Of a stretch of 12,218 nucleotides of DNA, positions 6,655 to 12,173 are shown in pieces. This stretch comes from JAQTTT01 sp041652755. GTDB taxonomy: Archaea > Nanobdellota > Nanobdellia > Tiddalikarchaeales > Tiddalikarchaeaceae. Numbering within the stretch: position 1 is the stretch's first letter; every line of letters starts with the position of its first letter. A model generated the notes under the pieces. It was given only the letters and a program-made list of their open reading frames with translations, did no database searches and was not told where the DNA came from. A program made the position numbers and the translations under genes. Location: positions 1-12,218 of the forward strand of contig JBAZGS010000021.1 of NCBI GenBank assembly GCA_041652755.1, in the 5' to 3' direction.

Positions 6655-6942
6655 ATGATTTCAAAACTAGTACCAGGAATGACTAATGTTCAACTTTTAG
6701 CAAGAGTAATTGCTAAAGATGTGCCAAGATCTGTTAGAACAAAATATGGCAATACTAAAGTATGCGATGCAACGCTAAAGGATGAAACTGGACAAATAGG
6801 ATTAACTCTTTGGTCTGACCAAATTGGTAAAATTAAGGAAGGTGATGATATTGTAATTAAAGGCGCTTACACTTCTGAATGGCAGGGTGAAGTTAAGCTT
6901 AACCTTCCTAAAAACTCCGAGATTTCAAAAAAAGAGGATTAA
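6655..6942 (+). CDS. Single OB-fold nucleic-acid-binding protein (RPA/SOSS-B-like)
   Basis: A 95-residue protein that is essentially one OB fold of the archaeal single-stranded-DNA-binding (RPA/SOSS-B) kind. Residues 12-19 form the first strand (VQLLARVI). The family's central motif follows with 'ATLKDETGQIGLTLW' at 39-53, where the Asp-Glu-Thr-Gly turn and the aromatic Trp53 are typical of the nucleic-acid-binding face. The 'I-K-E-G-D-D-I-V-I-K-G-A-Y' strand at 60-72 and a final strand around 77-84 complete the barrel. There is no zinc finger and no second OB domain, so it would act as a short SSB or as a partner of a larger one. It is transcribed from its own promoter and ends in a strong inverted-repeat terminator. 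It sits between TFB and a DNA repair glycosylase, which fits a nucleic-acid role. Confidence 0.85.
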   Translation: MISKLVPGMTNVQLLARVIAKDVPRSVRTKYGNTKVCDATLKDETGQIGLTLWSDQIGKIKEGDDIVIKGAYTSEWQGEVKLNLPKNSEISKKED

Positions 6943-6995
6943 AAAAAAGCCACACTTTTTTTCTCCGCTTTTTTTAATTTTTTTTTATTTTTTTT
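6942..6995. terminator. Bidirectional inverted-repeat terminator between convergent genes
   Basis: A perfect nine-base inverted repeat: AAAAAAAGC at 6942-6950 and GCTTTTTTT at 6967-6975, with a 16-base loop. T runs continue on the plus strand to 6995, serving the OB-fold gene, and the A run at 6941-6948 gives a T run on the minus strand, serving the glycosylase gene. It overlaps the stop codons of both genes. Confidence 0.7.
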
Positions 6996-7663
6996 AAAAA
7001 ATCACTGATTCCATAAGGTTTTTTAGAGTAATTATTCTTTGCATGCTCTACAATTAATGCATGAAATTCTTGGAATAACTTATAATCATTAGTTAAATTA
7101 GATTCAAAAAAAGTCCTGAGGGTTTCATAATCATTTGAATCAATTAAACCTAAATGGTTAACTAATCTTTTAGTGTAAGCATCTATAACAAAAACTGGAA
7201 CATTATAGGCATAAAGCAAGATAGAGTCAGCTGTTTCTTTGCCTATGCCCTTAACTTTTAACAATTCATCCCTAAACGGAATTTTGCCATTAAGGCTTAA
7301 ATAAAATCTTGAAAAATTAGCCAAATACTTAGATTTTAGGTTAAAATAACCGCTGGGCTTAATTAGCTCCTTAACTTTTTCAGCATTATCAATTATTTTT
7401 TTTGGGCTTAAAAGATTATTATTATATAAGTTAAGTAATGATTTTTCAACATTAACCCAATTAGTATTCTGAGTTAATATTGCTCCAATGCATATTTGAA
7501 ACCTTTGCGAATCATTTTTCAAAAAAGCATATTTTTTTGGATGATATCCTTTAATTGAACCTGTTTTTGTGGGATTAACTCCTTTGTAATTAATTATGGG
7601 CCACCATCCTTGATAGCCATACTTTTTCAGCAATTCATCATAGATACTTAATATGTTAATCAT
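6974..7663 (-). CDS. HhH-GPD DNA glycosylase, probably monofunctional and lacking the Fe-S cluster
   Basis: A 229-residue member of the endonuclease III/HhH-GPD superfamily, which removes damaged bases from DNA. 'QRFQICIGAILTQNTNW' (~53-69) is the family's glycosylase core, 'IKPSGYFNLKSKYL' (~101-114) the middle helix, and the helix-hairpin-helix is VKGIGKETAD (137-146). The catalytic Asp is Asp161 in 'VIDAYTKR'. The residue where endonuclease III has its Schiff-base Lys (GxGxKTA) is Glu143, so it should cut only the base-sugar bond, as MagIII-like alkyl-base glycosylases do. The C-terminal Fe-S loop that normally follows 'HALIVEH' has Tyr and Ser where Cys is expected, and the only Cys in the protein is Cys58, so no cluster can form. 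The start at 7663 follows directly on the preceding gene's terminator. Substrate unknown; alkylated adenine is a reasonable guess. Confidence 0.88.
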   Translation of the reverse strand: MINILSIYDELLKKYGYQGWWPIINYKGVNPTKTGSIKGYHPKKYAFLKNDSQRFQICIGAILTQNTNWVNVEKSLLNLYNNNLLSPKKIIDNAEKVKELIKPSGYFNLKSKYLANFSRFYLSLNGKIPFRDELLKVKGIGKETADSILLYAYNVPVFVIDAYTKRLVNHLGLIDSNDYETLRTFFESNLTNDYKLFQEFHALIVEHAKNNYSKKPYGISDFLKKIKKN

Positions 7664-7703
7664 AAAAAATAAAAAAAAAATAATTTCTAAAAATAAGAAA
7701 TTA
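7664..7703 (-). terminator. Hairpin plus poly-T terminator, abutting the glycosylase start codon
   Basis: A perfect eight-base stem (7681-7688 with 7696-7703, AGAAATTA/TAATTTCT) and a seven-base loop, followed on the minus strand by ten T's, one A and six T's up to base 7664. It closes the transcript of the SD-led gene ending at 7706. The glycosylase ATG is the very next base. The loop and stem (TTATTTTTAG on the minus strand) sit about 26-34 bases before that ATG, where a TATA box would be expected. Confidence 0.7.
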
Positions 7704-7705
7704 TC

Positions 7706-8092
7706 TTATTCTTTCTTTTCAGTCTCAGCTGGAGCAGTTGTTTCAACTTTTACTTCAGTTTCTGGAGCTTTTACTTCAACAGGAGCTTGGGCTTTAGTCT
7801 CAGCTGGAGCACTTTGCTTTTTAGGCAATGCTTTATAAGCTTCAATTAATTCTTTGAATGCATCAACCAAGAATTGTTGTAGTTCCTCGCTTGCTGCGAA
7901 TCCTAAGCTATTCTTGTATCTTTTCATGTCATTCTGAGTCTTAAAACCTTTACTGATTGAAAAAAACACATTCTCGCTGTCATTTGTTTCTTTCAAAGCA
8001 ACTTCTATAAAGTTCCTTGTTCCATACTCTTTTTCCATACTTTTTATTGTCTTAAACATAGGTTTTTGACCTTGTTGTCCGTTTTCATCCAT
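7706..8092 (-). CDS. Unrecognised small soluble protein with Ala/Pro/Glu/Lys tail
   Basis: A 128-residue protein in two parts. Residues ~13-92 look folded: predicted strands around 'NFIEVALKE' (27-35) and 'ENVFFSISKGF' (40-50), a basic turn (QNDMKRYKNS), and a long amphipathic helix (~68-90, EELQQFLVDAFKELIEAYKA). Residues ~93-128 are a low-complexity tail of Ala, Pro, Glu, Val, Thr and Lys, net acidic towards its end. There is no membrane segment and no Cys. The strand/helix order recalls small single-stranded nucleic-acid-binding proteins, but I see no diagnostic motif and make no call. It is one of the few stand-alone genes with a good SD, and it has a strong hairpin terminator, which suggests efficient expression. 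It is divergent from the phosphorylase gene. Confidence 0.75.
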   Translation of the reverse strand: MDENGQQGQKPMFKTIKSMEKEYGTRNFIEVALKETNDSENVFFSISKGFKTQNDMKRYKNSLGFAASEELQQFLVDAFKELIEAYKALPKKQSAPAETKAQAPVEVKAPETEVKVETTAPAETEKKE

Positions 8093-8101
8093 TTTCTAAA
8101 A

Positions 8102-8107
8102 CACCTC
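8102..8107 (-). promoter_or_regulatory. SD site for the gene at 7706-8092
   Basis: On the minus strand GAGGTG lies nine bases before the ATG at 8092, close to the ideal archaeal SD and spacing. This gene must therefore have a 5' leader of at least ~16 bases, unlike most first genes in this window. Its TATA box is probably in the A/T-rich region 8111-8150. Confidence 0.6.
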
Positions 8108-8184
8108 TTAGTTAAATTAAATAAAAAAAATTAAGCGACTATTCTTAAAATTTTTCATTTTGTAAAAAAATAATTAAAAGAAAA

Positions 8185-8196
8185 TCTTTATATTAA
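8185..8196 (+). promoter_or_regulatory. TATA-like box for the phosphorylase/S-component operon
   Basis: TCTTTATATTAA is centred about 34 bases before the ATG at 8225, implying a leader of around eight bases with no clear SD. The 132-base divergent region also holds the promoter of the gene on the other strand; I see no obvious operator repeat in it. Confidence 0.5.
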
Positions 8197-8224
8197 TTCT
8201 CAAGCTATTATTTTTTATAATAAG

Positions 8225-8956
8225 ATGATTCAACCACATTTAAGAGTTGAAAAAGTTTGCAAGCATTGCATACTTGTAGGCGACCCTGACAGAGTAACTC
8301 GAATTTCTAATCTTTTAAAAGACTCTAAAAAAATTTCAGACAACAGAGGATTGCCTGTTTATGAAGGAAGCTATGAAGGAATAAGAATTACAGTTGTTTG
8401 CGCTGGAATGGGAGGGCCAAGCATGGCAATCGTTGCTGAAGAATTAATTAATGCAGGAGCAAAAATACTAATAAGAATTGGGAGCGGTGCTGGACTCAAA
8501 AAAGAGATGCGCACAGGCGACTCAGTAATTAGCACTGGAATTTACAAGGAAGAAGCCTCTAGCACTGCTTACGTGCCTGCTAATTATCCTGCAGTTCCTG
8601 ATTTTACTGTATTAACTGCATTGGTTGAAAGCGCAAAAGAATCCAAATCCAAGTTTTTTTATGGCCCAACAATTTGCTGTGATGGATTATATTCTAAAAA
8701 ACACTGGGAAACAATGAATTATTGGAGTGATTACGGATTAATAGGCAGTGAAATGGAAGGCTCAATGCTTTTTACAATAGCCTTAATGAGAAACGTTAAA
8801 GCTGGAATGATTTTTCATGTTGGATTAAACCCAAAAATAAAAGAGACTTTTAAGGATGTAATCAGCCAGGAAAAGGCAAGGCTGAAAGGAGAAGAAAAAA
8901 ATATCATAATAGCGCTGAATGCTATAAAAAAACTATCAAAGGAGGTGAAAAAATAA
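8225..8956 (+). CDS. Nucleoside phosphorylase (uridine/purine phosphorylase family)
   Basis: A 243-residue enzyme of the PNP/UDP phosphorylase family, which uses phosphate to split a nucleoside into free base and (deoxy)ribose-1-phosphate. The N-terminus has 'QPHLRV' followed by GDPDRV (19-24), whose Arg binds phosphate. GMGGPS is at 61-66 and 'RIGSGAG' at 84-90, where the Arg and Ser contact phosphate. 'SEMEGS' at 175-180 carries the Met/Glu pair that binds the ribose hydroxyls. The residues that would separate purine from pyrimidine use (around 196-206, 'MIFHVGLNPKI') do not clearly match either E. coli DeoD or Udp, so base specificity is open. Its stop codon is directly followed by the ATG of the S component, whose SD lies within its last codons: the two are one translational unit. 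This makes salvage of an imported nucleoside the likely job. Confidence 0.88.
   Translation: MIQPHLRVEKVCKHCILVGDPDRVTRISNLLKDSKKISDNRGLPVYEGSYEGIRITVVCAGMGGPSMAIVAEELINAGAKILIRIGSGAGLKKEMRTGDSVISTGIYKEEASSTAYVPANYPAVPDFTVLTALVESAKESKSKFFYGPTICCDGLYSKKHWETMNYWSDYGLIGSEMEGSMLFTIALMRNVKAGMIFHVGLNPKIKETFKDVISQEKARLKGEEKNIIIALNAIKKLSKEVKK
8941..8948 (+). promoter_or_regulatory. Strong SD site for the S component
   Basis: GGAGGTGA, a full match to the archaeal anti-SD, lies eight bases before the ATG at 8957. It sits inside the last codons (Lys-Glu-Val-Lys-Lys) of the phosphorylase, and fixes the S-component start ahead of its Lys-rich tail. Confidence 0.75.
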
Positions 8957-9643
8957 ATGGCAAAAAAGGTTAAATCTACAGTTAAATCGAAAAAAACTAA
9001 ACCTGCAGTGAAATCTACAAAGGCTAAACCTGCAGTGAAATCTAAAAAAAGCTTTATGCAGAAGTTCAAAGATGAATTCTCAACAACAGCATTAGTATTA
9101 ATACCAATAGGAATAGCAATAAACCAGATTGGAAGATTAATCTCAACAGCTTTAGCATTACCAGTATTCCTTGACACTATAGGAACAGTATTCATGGCAA
9201 TGCTTGCAGGCCCTTGGGTAGCAGGAATTGGAGGATTCTTGACAAATGTTGTTACAGCAATAGCTTATGGAAGACCGACTTCAGTATTCTTTGGAACAGT
9301 TCAGTTATTCATAGGTTTAGTTGTAGGATTGTTTGTATATAAAGGATGGCTTAAAAAACCTTTACCTGTGTTAGGAACTGGTGTTTTATTAGCAGTAACT
9401 GCTGCTTTTGTAAGCTCAATTATTAGCACATTGGTTGCAGGAGGAGTTTCAGGCTCAGGGGTTGATGTAGTTGTTGCAGTCTTTTTAGCTGCAGGACAGA
9501 AATACTGGACTTCAATGGTTGGAGCAAGAATAATTACTGAATCAATTGACAAAATAATTGCTGTCTTTGTACCTTGGTTATCTGTAAAAAGATTACCTGA
9601 GAAATACGCAAGGCTTTTCAAGTACACTAACAAGATAAGGTAA
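8957..9643 (+). CDS. ECF transporter S component with Lys-rich N-terminal tail
   Basis: A 228-residue integral membrane protein. After a 32-residue tail come about six hydrophobic segments (near 44-66, 69-97, 108-128, 136-161, 169-183 and 188-210). The stretch 'LPVFLDTIGTVFMAMLAGPWVAGIGGFLTNVV' (68-99) is characteristic of ECF substrate-binding (S) subunits: a Leu-Asp-Thr-Ile-Gly turn followed by a Gly-Pro-Trp helix. The tail has 13 Lys and no acidic residue in its first 31 positions, built on repeated KPAVKS units; by the positive-inside rule it is cytoplasmic. In function it would capture a small molecule outside and toggle in the membrane with EcfT. Zero-gap coupling to a nucleoside phosphorylase suggests a nucleoside or base as substrate (inference). 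T-A-A subunits follow 80 bases downstream. Confidence 0.85.
   Translation: MAKKVKSTVKSKKTKPAVKSTKAKPAVKSKKSFMQKFKDEFSTTALVLIPIGIAINQIGRLISTALALPVFLDTIGTVFMAMLAGPWVAGIGGFLTNVVTAIAYGRPTSVFFGTVQLFIGLVVGLFVYKGWLKKPLPVLGTGVLLAVTAAFVSSIISTLVAGGVSGSGVDVVVAVFLAAGQKYWTSMVGARIITESIDKIIAVFVPWLSVKRLPEKYARLFKYTNKIR
8997..9044 (+). repeat. 27-base direct repeat encoding the Lys-rich tail
   Basis: A 21-base block is identical at 8997-9017 and 9024-9044, a period of 27 bases or nine codons, encoding the two KPAVKS units. A weaker copy (KVKSTVKS) precedes it. The in-frame period suggests duplication that was tolerated or selected at protein level. Confidence 0.85.
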
Positions 9644-9653
9644 GTTTATTGAA

Positions 9654-9678
9654 TTTTTTTTTATTTTTAATTTTTTTT
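9654..9678 (+). terminator. Poly-T terminator between the S component and ecfT
   Basis: T runs of nine (9654-9662), five and eight bases begin 11 bases after the S-component stop. No hairpin is seen. It would end, or partly end, the phosphorylase/S transcript before ecfT. Confidence 0.5.
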
Positions 9679-9688
9679 AATTAGTTAA

Positions 9689-9699
9689 CTTTTTTAATA
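9689..9699 (+). promoter_or_regulatory. TATA-like element for the ecfT-A1-A2 operon
   Basis: ACTTTTTTAATAA-like sequence is centred about 29 bases before the ecfT ATG at 9724. No SD precedes that ATG, which fits a leaderless first gene with its own promoter rather than read-through from the S component. A second A/T stretch (TTATTTATA) is too close to the ATG to be the TATA box. Confidence 0.4.
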
Positions 9700-9723
9700 A
9701 TCTAAGCTATCTTATTTATATTA

Positions 9724-10500
9724 ATGGCAAGCATGGGTTTAAGTTCATATATAGAGAAAGATTCGTATTTTCATAAAATAAATCCTTTAACTAAGTTAGT
9801 GATTCTTCTTTGCGTAATAATCTTATCATTCACTTTGAGCGGTTTTATTTATATCTTGCTTTTATTATTAATAATAATACCTATAGCTATTAAGTCAAAA
9901 GTTCTTAGCCTAACATTTAAACCAATATCTAAACTGTCTTTCATGTTCATTTTATTATTCATTATTCAGGGATTGTTTCATCCTTACGCCACTGATAAAT
10001 TAATGGATTTGCCTTTTGGCTTCACTTTATGGGCTGATGGCTTGATTTATGCAGCTTATATTGCTTCAAGGCTTTTTGTTATGATGGTTTTTGGATACTG
10101 GTTTGTTTTAACAACTCACCCAGGAGACCTTGTTTCTTCTCTCACCCAAATAGGCCTGCCTCATGCCCTAGGTTATATAATACTTACAACTTTACAGATA
10201 ATTCCAAGGATTGGGGCGCAAATGCAGACAATTATTGACGCGCAAAGAAGCAGGGGATTAGAAACTCAAGGCAATTTAATCCAAAGATTAAAATCTTACA
10301 TGCCTTTGCTTGGGCCACTATTCATGGGTTCTGTTCAGCAAGCTGTTGAAAAATCCATGGCTTTAGAGGCTAGGGCTTTTTCAGCTAAGTGCAAAAAAAC
10401 TAGCTACAGAAAAACAACTATTAAAACCGCTGACAAAGTAATAATAATTATTGCTGTAGTTTTTTCAATAATGTGGGGTGTATTATCATGGACATTGTGA
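9724..10500 (+). CDS. ecfT: ECF transporter transmembrane component EcfT
   Basis: A 258-residue membrane protein that links the S component to the two ATPases. Hydrophobic segments lie near 24-56, 68-88, 104-128 and 238-257. The long cytoplasmic coupling region holds the two family motifs that dock into the ATPases: 'AQRSRG' (173-178, the first Ala-Arg motif) and 'LEARAF' (214-219, the second). 'SSYIEKDSYFHKINPLTKL' at the N-terminus is the usual EcfT opening, in which the protein starts just before its first membrane helix. Length is typical. The ATG at 9724 has no SD and seems to begin a separate transcript. Its 3' end overlaps ecfA1 by 13 bases, so the ATPases are made together with it. 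A general T component that could also serve S proteins encoded elsewhere cannot be ruled out. Confidence 0.92.
   Translation: MASMGLSSYIEKDSYFHKINPLTKLVILLCVIILSFTLSGFIYILLLLLIIIPIAIKSKVLSLTFKPISKLSFMFILLFIIQGLFHPYATDKLMDLPFGFTLWADGLIYAAYIASRLFVMMVFGYWFVLTTHPGDLVSSLTQIGLPHALGYIILTTLQIIPRIGAQMQTIIDAQRSRGLETQGNLIQRLKSYMPLLGPLFMGSVQQAVEKSMALEARAFSAKCKKTSYRKTTIKTADKVIIIIAVVFSIMWGVLSWTL
10475..10480 (+). promoter_or_regulatory. SD-like site that sets the ecfA1 start at 10488
   Basis: GGGGTG lies seven bases before the ATG at 10488. An in-frame GTG at 10473 would overlap this site and would add residues (MGCII) that precede the normal start of the family, so the ATG is preferred. Confidence 0.5.
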
Positions 10501-11333
10501 CTTTCAAAAATTTTTCATGGAAGTATTCAGGATACAAGGGTTGGACTTTGCATGACATTAATCTTTCAATAAAGAAAGGGGAGTTTATTGGCATTATTGG
10601 AAAGATTGGTTCAGGAAGAACAACTTTTTGCTCATCAATGCTTGGGTTAATTCCTCATTTTTATCCAGGAATTATGGAAGGTGAAATAATAGTTGATGGA
10701 ATTAATGTAAAAGAAGCAAGCATTTCTGAGCTTTCAAGCCATGTGGGTTTAGCTTTCCAGTCCCCTGCTAATCAATTAACTGGAGCTGGAACTACTAATG
10801 AGGAAGAATTAGCTTTTGGTCTTCAAAACTTAGGAGTTCCTTATGAAGAAATGCATAAAAGAGTAAAGGAAATGCTTAAGCTTATAGGTTTAGAAAATTT
10901 TTCCAAAAGAAGCCCTTTTGAGCTTTCAGGCGGGCAGCAGCAAAAAATCGCAATTGCCAGTGTTTTAATAATGAACCCTAATGTATTAGTGCTTGATGAG
11001 CCAACCAGCCAGCTTGACCCTTTAGGAACTGAACAAGTTTTTGACATGGTTAAGAAATTATCAAAGAAAGGAATAACTATAATTATGAGCACTAATAATA
11101 TTAATTATTTGTCAAGATTCGCTGACAGGATTGTTTTATTTGACAATAAAATTGTTAATGTTGACACCCCTAATAAAATTCTCACAGATGTTAATCTTTT
11201 AAGCAAGCATTCATTGACCCATTCTGACATTACTGAGGTTTCAATAAGGCTGAAAAAAATGGGTTTATACAAAGGAGAATTGCTTGTGAATTTTGAGGAT
11301 TTAAAAAAAGTAGTAACGGAGTTGATTAAATGA
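10488..11333 (+). CDS. ecfA1: ECF transporter ATPase 1, with degenerate Walker A and switch His
   Basis: A 281-residue ABC ATPase of the ECF type. The Walker A loop at 38-45 reads GKIGSGRT: the invariant Lys is Arg44. The Q loop (Gln91) is present, the signature LSGGQ (146-150) is perfect, and Walker B is VLVLDEP (166-172) with catalytic Glu171 kept. The D loop 'SQLD' (174-177) is present. The switch (H-loop) position reads STNN (201-204), with Asn203 in place of His. Its own ATP-binding half is therefore predicted to bind or hydrolyse ATP poorly, while its LSGGQ can serve the partner's site. Residues ~230-281 form the C-terminal extension typical of EcfA proteins. It overlaps ecfT by 13 bases and ecfA2 by four (ATGA), so all three are made in step. 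Confidence 0.93.
   Translation: MDIVTFKNFSWKYSGYKGWTLHDINLSIKKGEFIGIIGKIGSGRTTFCSSMLGLIPHFYPGIMEGEIIVDGINVKEASISELSSHVGLAFQSPANQLTGAGTTNEEELAFGLQNLGVPYEEMHKRVKEMLKLIGLENFSKRSPFELSGGQQQKIAIASVLIMNPNVLVLDEPTSQLDPLGTEQVFDMVKKLSKKGITIIMSTNNINYLSRFADRIVLFDNKIVNVDTPNKILTDVNLLSKHSLTHSDITEVSIRLKKMGLYKGELLVNFEDLKKVVTELIK
11318..11321 (+). promoter_or_regulatory. SD site for ecfA2
   Basis: GGAG lies eight bases before the ATG at 11330, inside the end of ecfA1. Together with the ATGA overlap it supports translational coupling of the two ATPases. Confidence 0.5.
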
Positions 11334-12151
11334 GTTTAATTCAGGTTAAAAATGTGTACTTTGAATATAAGGAGAGTGTTAGCGTTCTTAAAAATATTAA
11401 TCTTGAGTTGAATAAAGGGGAGGTTGTGGCCATTATTGGGCAGAATGGCTCAGGAAAAACAACTCTTGTTAAGCATTTCAACGGGCTCTTAAGGCCAACT
11501 AAAGGCGAAATATTGATTAATGGCAATCCAACTGTTAAAAAAACTGTTGCCCAGTTGTCGCATACTTGCGGTTACGTTTTCCAGAATCCTGATGACCAAA
11601 TTTTTAACTCAGTTGTTGAGAAAGAAGTTGCTTTCGGCCCAAGCAATTTGGGCTTAAAAGGAATAGAATTAAATGTGAGGGTTGATGAAGCTCTTAAAAC
11701 TGTAGGTTTATATGAACAAAGAAAAAAGCATCCTTTGGATTTGGATTTAAACCAGAAAAAATTAGTGGCTATTGCTTCAATTGTTGCAATGAATCCTGAG
11801 CTATTAATTCTAGATGAGCCAACCACTGGCCAAGACCATGCTGGATTAATTATGGTTGAAGCTTTGATTAATGAATTAAGAAAAACGCACACAATTATAA
11901 TTATTTCTCACGACATGAACTTGGTTGCCAGAGTAGTTGACAGAGTAATAATGATGTGCAATGGTGAAGTAATATTTGATGGTGCGCCAAAGGAAGCATT
12001 TACAAAGAATGATTTAATGAAAAAAACTTACTTGAAGCCTCCAATAATCACAGAGTTAGCACAAAGCATTAAAGGTTTCAGCAGGGACATCTTGACAGTT
12101 AATGAATTCATGGATGAATTAGTCAAATTAAGGAAGAGAAGAAGAAAATAA
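11330..12151 (+). CDS. ecfA2: ECF transporter ATPase 2, with degenerate signature motif
   Basis: A 273-residue ABC ATPase of the ECF type. Walker A is perfect (GQNGSGKT, 37-44, with Lys43), as are the Q loop (Gln85), Walker B LLILDEP (158-164, Glu163), the 'TTGQD' D loop and the switch His194 in ISHD. The signature is not: where LSGGQ belongs, residues 138-142 read LDLNQ, losing the Ser and both Gly that close on the partner's ATP, although the following 'KKLVAIAS' helix is normal. It should thus hydrolyse ATP in its own site using the partner's LSGGQ, and offer only a weak signature in return. The C-terminus is very basic (LRKRRRK). It is the last gene of the T-A1-A2 unit. The reading frame and both flanks are intact, so this is divergence and not decay. 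Confidence 0.93.
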   Translation: MSLIQVKNVYFEYKESVSVLKNINLELNKGEVVAIIGQNGSGKTTLVKHFNGLLRPTKGEILINGNPTVKKTVAQLSHTCGYVFQNPDDQIFNSVVEKEVAFGPSNLGLKGIELNVRVDEALKTVGLYEQRKKHPLDLDLNQKKLVAIASIVAMNPELLILDEPTTGQDHAGLIMVEALINELRKTHTIIIISHDMNLVARVVDRVIMMCNGEVIFDGAPKEAFTKNDLMKKTYLKPPIITELAQSIKGFSRDILTVNEFMDELVKLRKRRRK

Positions 12152-12173
12152 TTTCTTCAATTTAAATAATAAA

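Noticed and set aside
7653..7838. Plus-strand frame of 61 codons over the tail of the 7706-8092 gene
   Set aside because: It is the antisense of the Ala/Pro/Glu/Lys repeat tail and spans the hairpin terminator; low-complexity coding produces such open frames on the other strand.
8815..9195. Minus-strand frame of 126 codons across the phosphorylase/S-component junction
   Set aside because: It lies opposite two well-supported genes, is rich in Phe from antisense AAA/Lys codons, and has no promoter or SD.
10473..10487. GTG start giving ecfA1 five extra residues (MGCII)
   Set aside because: The ATG at 10488 has a GGGGTG site seven bases upstream and matches the usual family N-terminus; the GTG overlaps that site.
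10488..12151. The idea that either ATPase gene is a decaying pseudogene
   Set aside because: Both frames are full length with all other motifs intact, and the losses fall on one composite site only.
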